This document shows positions 5,742 to 9,848 of a stretch of DNA of 9,848 nucleotides, piece after piece. Within the stretch, counting starts at the first letter, position 1, and each line of letters starts with the position of its first letter. Below the pieces are notes generated by a model that did no database searches, was not told the origin of the DNA, and worked only from the letters and a program-made list of their open reading frames with translations. The stretch comes from a bacterium. Lineage in GTDB: Bacteria > Vulcanimicrobiota > Xenobia > Xenobiales > Xenobiaceae. The DNA lies in the NCBI GenBank assembly GCA_017444045.1, contig JAFSXO010000259.1, forward strand, positions 1-9,848, written 5' to 3'. The position numbers and the translations under genes were made by a program.

Positions 5742-7676
5742 TTAGCTGGCGGCAGCTTCAGGCTCTGGCGATAGCTCTTCTTCTGATTCGGAGGTTTGCT
5801 CCGCAGTGAATGAGCTGTCGTAGAGATGGGCGGCGAGAAGGATTGCGAAAATTGCGCCAGCGTTATGCACCAGGGCTCCGATGGCGGGCGTCAGCCAGCC
5901 CAGAACTGAGAGAACCACCGCGACTATATTGATCAGCAGGGATAAGCCGATGCTGACGGCTATGGTTTTCAGGGTGGCTTTGGACAGCTTCTTGAGATAG
6001 GGAAGCTTGGTTATATCGTCGTGCATAAAGGCTATGTCTGCGGATTCGATAGCCAAGTCGCTGCCGATGCTGCCCATGGCTATGCCCACATGGGCGATTT
6101 TGAGCGCGGGTGCGTCATTGATGCCGTCTCCGATCATGCAGACCTCGTGCCCTTTGTTCTGCAGGCCGGCAATGTGTCTGGCCTTATCGTGGGGGAGCAG
6201 CTGTGCCTGCACATTTTCTATGCCCGCCTGTCTGGCAAAGTATTCCGCTGTGTGCCGGCTGTCTCCGGTGAGCAGGGCCACATCGGTGCCCAGCTCTCGC
6301 AGGTGGCTGACCGTTTGGGCGGCGTTGGGGCGCAGGGTATCGGCCAGGCCCAAAATCCCCACGCATTTGCTGTCGACGGCTGTCAGCAGAGCTACCTTGC
6401 CTTGGCAGCGCAGATCCTGGGCTGTTTGCCTGGTGAATACGTTTAATGATATGCCCAGCTCAGTCAGGAAGGCTTCGCTGCCGCAGAGTACGGTTTTGCC
6501 ATCGACCGAAGCGCTGACGCCTTGGCCTAAGGACATGCGGAAATCCCGTGCCTCGTTAAGCAGCAGACTGTTCTGGAGGGCACAGGACACAATAGCCTGC
6601 CCCAGGGGATGCTCGCTTTGCGCTTCTGCTGATGCGGCCAGGGCCAGCAGCTTTGCTTCGTCATAGCTGTCGTCTATTGGCAGAAGGTCGCTTACCTCCA
6701 AATGTCCGTATGTCAGCGTGCCGGTTTTGTCCATGGCGACGAGGCTTACGCGGTGCATTTTTTCCAGGGCTTCGCCAGATTTGATCAGCACACCATGGTT
6801 GGCGGCTTGGCCGATGGCTGCCATTATTGCCGTGGGCGTGGCTAGGGCTAAGCCGCAGGGGCAGAATACCACCAGCACGGTGACCGCTCTGTGCATGTCC
6901 CTGGTTATAAATGCGGTAAAGATGGCTATGAGCAGGGCTGCGGGCACCAGCCAGCTGGCGGCGCGGTCGGCTAGACGGGCCGCGGGAGTCTGGTGCTCGG
7001 TAGCCTCGCTGACCAGACGCATCAGGCGCTGCAGCGAGCTGTCCTGCCCCGAGCAGCTGGCCTGAATATCTATCGCGCCGAAGCAGTTTAGCGTGCCTCC
7101 GAATACTTCGTCGCCGAGGCTCTTGTCTATGGGAAGGGCCTCTCCGGTTATTGTGGATTCATTTACAGATGTAGAGCCGCTGATGATGTGGCCGTCAGCG
7201 GGAATAATTTCGCCTGGCAGAATCCGCAGAATATCGCCTGAGCTGATGGATTCGGCGGGAATAATGCCTTCTCTTCCGGGGGTTATTATGCGTGCCTGTA
7301 TGTTGGATAGGGTTATCAGCTTGGTTAGGCCGCGGCGGGCCCGCTCGGTCGCTTTGGCCTCCAGCATTTCGCCAACAGCCATGATGAAGGCGATTTCTCC
7401 GGCGGCGAAGAGATCGCCGATAGCGACCGAGGCGAACATGGCCATGGTGATCAGCAGCGGGGAGGATATTTTGTTGATGCCCTGGCTGTAGGCCAGGCGT
7501 TCGGCGGTTTCCAGAAGCAGCGGGGTGCCGCTTATGGCCAGCGTAGCCCATACGGGATCGATAGGCAGAGATATGTCGAAGTGGCTGAGGACAAAGCTGG
7601 CCGCCAGCATAATGCCGCTGGTTGTCAGGGCTGGCAGGCTGCTGAGCCTTTCTTTTGTCTCGTCTAGCATAGGCAT
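5742..7676 (-). CDS. Heavy-metal translocating P1B-type ATPase
   Basis: An inner-membrane pump that uses ATP to move a metal ion across the membrane, probably outward. The 644 residues hold the whole catalytic core: two helices near 16-33 and 41-57, two more at about 70-106, actuator motif TGE (177-179), transport motif FCPCGLALATP with Cys272-Pro-Cys274, phosphorylation site Asp316 in DKTGT, SEHPLG (His356-Pro357) of the P1B nucleotide domain, GDGINDAP (516-523), and last helices at about 573-617. No N-terminal metal-binding domain precedes helix 1. The last helix contains ALVHNAG (601-607), as in many Zn/Cd/Fe-type pumps. The MxxSS motif of Cu pumps is missing, so Zn/Cd-like substrates are more likely than Cu. 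A later Asn often seen in that helix is Leu here. The tail (621-644) is acidic. ATG 7676 follows AGGGAG. The TetR gene is divergent and may regulate it. Confidence 0.93.
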   Translation of the reverse strand: MPMLDETKERLSSLPALTTSGIMLAASFVLSHFDISLPIDPVWATLAISGTPLLLETAERLAYSQGINKISSPLLITMAMFASVAIGDLFAAGEIAFIMAVGEMLEAKATERARRGLTKLITLSNIQARIITPGREGIIPAESISSGDILRILPGEIIPADGHIISGSTSVNESTITGEALPIDKSLGDEVFGGTLNCFGAIDIQASCSGQDSSLQRLMRLVSEATEHQTPAARLADRAASWLVPAALLIAIFTAFITRDMHRAVTVLVVFCPCGLALATPTAIMAAIGQAANHGVLIKSGEALEKMHRVSLVAMDKTGTLTYGHLEVSDLLPIDDSYDEAKLLALAASAEAQSEHPLGQAIVSCALQNSLLLNEARDFRMSLGQGVSASVDGKTVLCGSEAFLTELGISLNVFTRQTAQDLRCQGKVALLTAVDSKCVGILGLADTLRPNAAQTVSHLRELGTDVALLTGDSRHTAEYFARQAGIENVQAQLLPHDKARHIAGLQNKGHEVCMIGDGINDAPALKIAHVGIAMGSIGSDLAIESADIAFMHDDITKLPYLKKLSKATLKTIAVSIGLSLLINIVAVVLSVLGWLTPAIGALVHNAGAIFAILLAAHLYDSSFTAEQTSESEEELSPEPEAAAS

Positions 7677-7733
7677 ATCTTCTCCCTTGCTGGTAATAAT
7701 TTCTGGCTGTCCGATGTCGTTTAGTCAGTGTTT

Positions 7734-7770
7734 CGCGAACATATTCGCGCTTCACCAGCTTCTGCGCTGG
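7734..7770 (-). promoter_or_regulatory. Two tandem hairpins in the 5' leader of the ATPase mRNA
   Basis: In minus-strand order, CCAGC/GCTGG (7770-7766 with 7759-7755, loop of 6) is followed by CGCGAA/TTCGCG (7749-7744 with 7739-7734, loop of 4). Both stems are perfect. They lie 58-94 bases upstream of the start codon, within the leader from any promoter in the divergent region. No T tract follows, so they are not a terminator. They could stabilise the RNA or affect its translation; no known riboswitch was recognised. Confidence 0.4.
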
Positions 7771-7875
7771 CACTTCTTCGCTCAGATGTGCCTTGCGCGG
7801 AACTTGTTACGCACTATATAATCTGCAAAACCGCCATGCATTGTACCAGCATGGGCTTAACTGAATGACATTGAC

Positions 7876-7898
7876 CGGTTATCATATAATGATGTCCG
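7876..7898. promoter_or_regulatory. Palindromic operator candidate in the TetR/ATPase divergent region
   Basis: Arms CGGTTATCAT (7876-7885) and ATGATGTCCG (7889-7898) flank a central ATA; 8 of 10 paired positions are complementary (CGG..ATCAT / ATGAT..CCG). This size and symmetry suit a TetR-family dimer. The right part contains TATAAT (7885-7890), usable as a + strand -10 for the regulator. The site also covers the likely start point of a minus-strand promoter with TATAAT at 7909-7904, so one bound dimer could block both genes. Binding by the adjacent regulator is inferred from position. Confidence 0.45.
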
Positions 7899-7903
7899 TA
7901 AGC

Positions 7904-7909
7904 ATTATA
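7904..7909 (-). promoter_or_regulatory. Candidate -10 element for the ATPase gene
   Basis: The minus strand reads TATAAT here. No good -35 was found at 16-18 bases. Transcription would start near 7897, inside the palindrome, giving a leader of about 220 bases. A competing minus-strand candidate is the extended -10 TGGTACAAT at 7848-7840, which would give a leader of about 155 bases. I cannot choose between them from sequence alone. Confidence 0.3.
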
Positions 7910-7920
7910 CGACGGCTGGG

Positions 7921-7970
7921 AAATATTGCACGGGCAAATGCGCCGATATGTAAGATACGGTACAATATTT
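7921..7970. repeat. Spaced inverted repeat upstream of the TetR gene
   Basis: AAATATTG (7921-7928) and CAATATTT (7963-7970) are perfectly complementary over 8 bases, with one further match at the second inner position. The arms are separated by 34 bases. The right arm overlaps TACAAT (7961-7966), another possible + strand -10. It could be a second, weaker regulatory site. AT-rich 8-mers can also arise by chance. Confidence 0.25.
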
Positions 7971-8041
7971 GCATTCTGTTCGATAAAATGTCGCTGTTTA
8001 CTGTTTAAGGCTGCATACTAATTCTAAAAAAGGCGTATGGA

Positions 8042-8650
8042 ATGGATAAAAGGCAGATAAAAACGCGCAGGGCTATTTTTAGGGCTTTCAGCAGGCTGCT
8101 GGAGAAGCAGAGCTTTGAGCAGATTACGGTGCAGGCCATCATAGACGAGGCTGAAATCGGGCGCAGTACATTTTACGCGCATTTTGAGACCAAGGATGAG
8201 CTGCTGCAGGTGATGTGTGCCGATATTTTCGAGCATATCTTTAACAGCTCGCTGCCTCAGGAGCAGGAAATGGCCGCATTGGAGGGGCGGCAGGCTCTTG
8301 AGCTTAAGCTGGGGCATTTGCTGTACCATTTAAGGGAGCGCAAAAGCGAGCTTAAAGGGCTGCTGAAAAGCGAGAGCGGCAATTTGTTTATGCGCCACCT
8401 TTGCCAGCATCTGAGGGCTATGTTTGCGCGGTACAGGGATGAGTTTAACACAGCAGTGCCCGAGGATTATCTGCTGCATCATTTGGCTGGCAGCTTTGCG
8501 GAGACCGTGCGCTGGTGGATCGCCGAGGACACCGCGCACACGCCAGAGGAGGTGGCGGGATTTTATTTGGCGGTGACAGAGAAGCACAATACGGCTATGA
8601 GGATAATCGGTGCCTGCCCGATCCAGTGCACGCGCTGCAGGTTTTACTGA
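8042..8650 (+). CDS. TetR/AcrR-family transcriptional regulator
   Basis: A dimeric DNA-binding regulator, usually a ligand-released repressor. Of 202 residues, 8-53 form the three-helix TetR N-terminus: the turn IIDEAEIGRSTFYAHFETKD (33-52) contains the typical GRSTFY-HF recognition helix. The rest is helical and would hold the dimer and ligand regions, including RWWIAEDTAHTPEEVAGFY (157-175), a pattern I know from TetR proteins with a C-terminal TetR_C_7-like domain. The last residues carry Cys192, Cys196 and Cys199 (CxxxCxxC), unusual for the family and possibly metal-binding; that is inference. ATG 8042 follows AAAGG (8029-8033) by 8 bases; an ATG at 8037 is out of frame. It is transcribed away from the metal ATPase and shares the control region with it, which suggests that it represses the pump and possibly itself. 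No clear terminator follows. Confidence 0.93.
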   Translation: MDKRQIKTRRAIFRAFSRLLEKQSFEQITVQAIIDEAEIGRSTFYAHFETKDELLQVMCADIFEHIFNSSLPQEQEMAALEGRQALELKLGHLLYHLRERKSELKGLLKSESGNLFMRHLCQHLRAMFARYRDEFNTAVPEDYLLHHLAGSFAETVRWWIAEDTAHTPEEVAGFYLAVTEKHNTAMRIIGACPIQCTRCRFY

Positions 8651-8715
8651 GCTTGGCAGCTGATGTGAAGATTATCATGGTTGTTATGCTGTTTAAATGA
8701 GTTTGCCAAAGGTTC

Positions 8716-8740
8716 TATGCTGTAAGGATGGAACAGCATA
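8716..8740 (+). promoter_or_regulatory. Hairpin with repeated TATGCTGT ahead of the restriction-modification locus
   Basis: TATGCTGT (8716-8723) pairs perfectly with ACAGCATA (8733-8740) around a 9-base loop that holds AAGGA (8724-8728). Another direct copy of TATGCTGT lies at 8685-8692, and AGCATA is repeated in tandem at 8735-8746, just before the ATG at 8747. The only Shine-Dalgarno-like sequence is in the loop, 18 bases from the start codon. The arrangement suggests a control element of the locus, at RNA level or as a protein site. No T tract follows, so it is not a terminator of the TetR gene. Confidence 0.4.
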
Positions 8741-8746
8741 AGCATA

Positions 8747-9676
8747 ATGGCTAATTTGATCAATTTTAAAGCATATCCTCTTAACGTAGTTTTAACTGAT
8801 CTTCTTAAAGATAGAACGACACAAGATAATATTATTTTTGCTACCGATGCATATTCAGAGTTCCATATAACCGAAAAGACCCCGATAAGCATGGAACTTT
8901 TAACAGGTACTTATCCTGTTACGATACAGCCCAGAGTAACCAAAACCCAGCAGCAGCAATCTGAGCGTACTCACAAAAAAGCAGAAGTTTTTACGCCTTC
9001 TTGGATGTGCAACAAGATGAATAACTACTGCGATGCTGACTGGTTTGGCCGTGAGGATGTCTTTAATGTGGAGACTGAAAAAGATTGGGAGGTAAATACA
9101 GAACCGATTAGATTTGCTTCAGCTAAAGGCTGGCGGGAATATGTCGACTCGCTACGTTTAGAGATTACCTGTGGGGAGGCTCCTTATCTGGTCTCTCGCT
9201 ATGATACAACAACAGGGGAGATAATAGATGTAGAACGTCGCATTGGCTTATTAGATCGTAAGCTGCGCGTTATTGGAGAAAATGCTAAAACAGAAGCTGA
9301 ATGGTTTAAATGGGTTCAGCGCGCCTACCAGAGTGTGTATGGCTATGAGTTCCAGGGCGATAATCTGCTTATAGCTAGATGTAATTTGCTCCTAACCTTT
9401 GTTGAGTATATGCAGTTGCGCTGGAACAGGGAACCTAATGTTAAAGAGCTTAAGGCTATCAGCAAAATAATAACTTGGAATCTGTGGCAGATGGATGGTT
9501 TAACGGGGGCTTTGCCTTATAGAGTTGTGCGAATTGATGATGACCAGCTTGATTTACCAGGGCTGTTTGATGATGAAGAAGATGAATCGGCTAGTGAATC
9601 ATTGTGCGTTATCTTTGATTGGCGGAAACAAAAAGTATTGACTTATGTAACTATTGATTCAACAACTATACATTAG
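8747..9676 (+). CDS. Restriction-modification subunit with the N-terminal half of an N6-adenine methyltransferase
   Basis: The 309-residue product resembles proteins that I recall being labelled 'restriction endonuclease subunit M'. QQSERTHKKAEVFTPSW (69-85) has the KxxEVFTP motif found at the N-terminus of Type I HsdM and Eco57I-like methyltransferases. LEITCGEAPYL (138-148) sits where the SAM-binding motif I (LExxCGxG) belongs, and VYGYEFQGDNLLIARCNLL (197-215) fits the GxE-type acidic motif II region. No NPPF/Y catalytic motif is present here; it opens the next gene. RLGLLD-type text (RRIGLLDRKLRV, 164-175) and the segment WNLWQMDG (244-251) also match the family as I remember it. Start ATG 8747 gives MANLINFKAYPLN; no ribosome site is at normal distance. 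Base composition is far more AT-rich than upstream genes, which indicates acquisition by transfer. Confidence 0.8.
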   Translation: MANLINFKAYPLNVVLTDLLKDRTTQDNIIFATDAYSEFHITEKTPISMELLTGTYPVTIQPRVTKTQQQQSERTHKKAEVFTPSWMCNKMNNYCDADWFGREDVFNVETEKDWEVNTEPIRFASAKGWREYVDSLRLEITCGEAPYLVSRYDTTTGEIIDVERRIGLLDRKLRVIGENAKTEAEWFKWVQRAYQSVYGYEFQGDNLLIARCNLLLTFVEYMQLRWNREPNVKELKAISKIITWNLWQMDGLTGALPYRVVRIDDDQLDLPGLFDDEEDESASESLCVIFDWRKQKVLTYVTIDSTTIH

Positions 9677-9695
9677 AGTATTTTTGTGGTATTAT
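9667..9695 (+). promoter_or_regulatory. Candidate promoter for the second restriction-modification gene
   Basis: TATACA (9667-9672, 4 of 6 to TTGACA) is 17 bases from TATTAT (9690-9695), which is preceded by TG one base apart (9687-9688), an extended -10. Transcription would begin near 9702, 73 bases before the next ATG. The -35 overlaps the last codons of the upstream gene, so the two genes could be expressed both together and separately. A weak AACAC/GTGTT stem (9709-9723) follows. Confidence 0.4.
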
Positions 9696-9774
9696 TAAAT
9701 GAAGCGTTAACACTTTTTGTGTTGTCCGATCAAGTAAAATATAGCCCAATAGCTTTGACCATAGAGGTTAGAAA

Positions 9775-9848
9775 ATGAAATTTGATTATGTAGTTGGGAA
9801 TCCGCCTTTTCACGTCGATACATATGGTACATCTGATATTCCAGTATA
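9775..9848 (+). CDS. Adenine-specific DNA methyltransferase / restriction enzyme, N-terminus only (runs off the window)
   Basis: Only 24 codons are visible, beginning MKFDYVVGNPPF and continuing HVDTYGTSDIPV. NPPF is catalytic motif IV of N6-adenine methyltransferases, here at residues 9-12, and the hydrophobic strand before it is the usual lead-in. The start is well fixed: AGAGG (9763-9767) lies 7 bases upstream and an in-frame stop TAG is at 9769-9771, so no upstream extension exists. The motif I part of the enzyme is absent from this protein and is supplied by the preceding gene (ends 9676). Similar proteins that I recall, starting MKFDxVIGNPPY, are annotated as Eco57I-type restriction-modification methylases. 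The rest of the gene and any nuclease domain are outside the window. Confidence 0.75.
   Translation, partial: MKFDYVVGNPPFHVDTYGTSDIPV

Noticed and set aside
7195..7773. Minus-strand 192-codon frame overlapping the ATPase start
   Set aside because: Out of frame with the ATPase over most of its length; Arg/His/Gln-rich shadow.
7677..7780. Frameshifted remnant of an N-terminal metal-binding domain of the ATPase
   Set aside because: A neighbouring minus-strand frame is open upstream of the start, but its translation (LVKREYVRETLTKRHR...) has no GMTCxxC or HMA-like pattern, the ATPase start has a good ribosome site, and the in-frame TGA upstream fits a normal gene start.
9709..9723. AACAC/GTGTT hairpin as terminator after the first restriction-modification gene
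   Set aside because: Only 5 bp with an all-T loop and no T tract after the stem.
9601..9848. Broken single methyltransferase gene (frameshift between the two restriction-modification frames)
   Set aside because: 98 bases separate them, the downstream gene has an in-frame stop at 9769-9771, its own ribosome site and a possible promoter, so two separate genes are the better reading.

Overview
The window is a bacterial chromosome segment of about 9.8 kb. Most of it is moderately GC-rich, vertically inherited-looking housekeeping sequence (one hand-counted 60-base stretch of clpB, 4201-4260, is 41/60 GC). The last ~1.1 kb is clearly AT-richer (8761-8820 is 18/60 GC) and looks imported. Thymidine kinase, uracil phosphoribosyltransferase and the TetR regulator all resemble versions I associate with anaerobic gut bacteria of the Firmicutes or Negativicutes, but a monothiol-free CxxC glutaredoxin 3 and ClpB are also present. 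I cannot name the phylum with confidence.

Layout: (1) 1-1023, the 3' part of a gene for a membrane-anchored protein with a cysteine-less YHS-like domain and a long Ala/Pro/Gln/Met-rich tail. (2) 1079-1369, glutaredoxin 3, with an extended -10 promoter and a strong terminator (1378-1408). (3) 1461-2093, upp, preceded by two mutually exclusive hairpins. (4) 2251-4833, clpB, ended by a strong hairpin terminator at 5001-5033. (5) 5106-5738, thymidine kinase, whose stop lies 3 bases from the stop of (6) the convergent heavy-metal P-type ATPase on the minus strand (5742-7676). (7) A 365-base divergent control region (7677-8041) with a palindromic operator candidate. (8) 8042-8650, a TetR-family regulator. 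(9) 8747-9848, a two-gene restriction-modification type locus. Its first gene carries the FTP, SAM-binding and acidic motifs of an N6-adenine methyltransferase, and the next, cut by the window end, begins with the NPPF catalytic motif.

How the genes work together: upp and tdk are both pyrimidine salvage genes, but each has its own signals and clpB with its terminator lies between them. Glutaredoxin and ClpB serve redox and protein-quality control. The TetR gene and the metal ATPase are divergent and share a control region with an inverted repeat, so repression of the pump by this regulator is the simplest reading. The restriction-modification locus is the accessory part of the window: base composition drops, a cluster of small repeats precedes it, and the methyltransferase motifs are divided between two consecutive genes. 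I found no tRNA, rRNA, CRISPR array, insertion sequence or phage gene.
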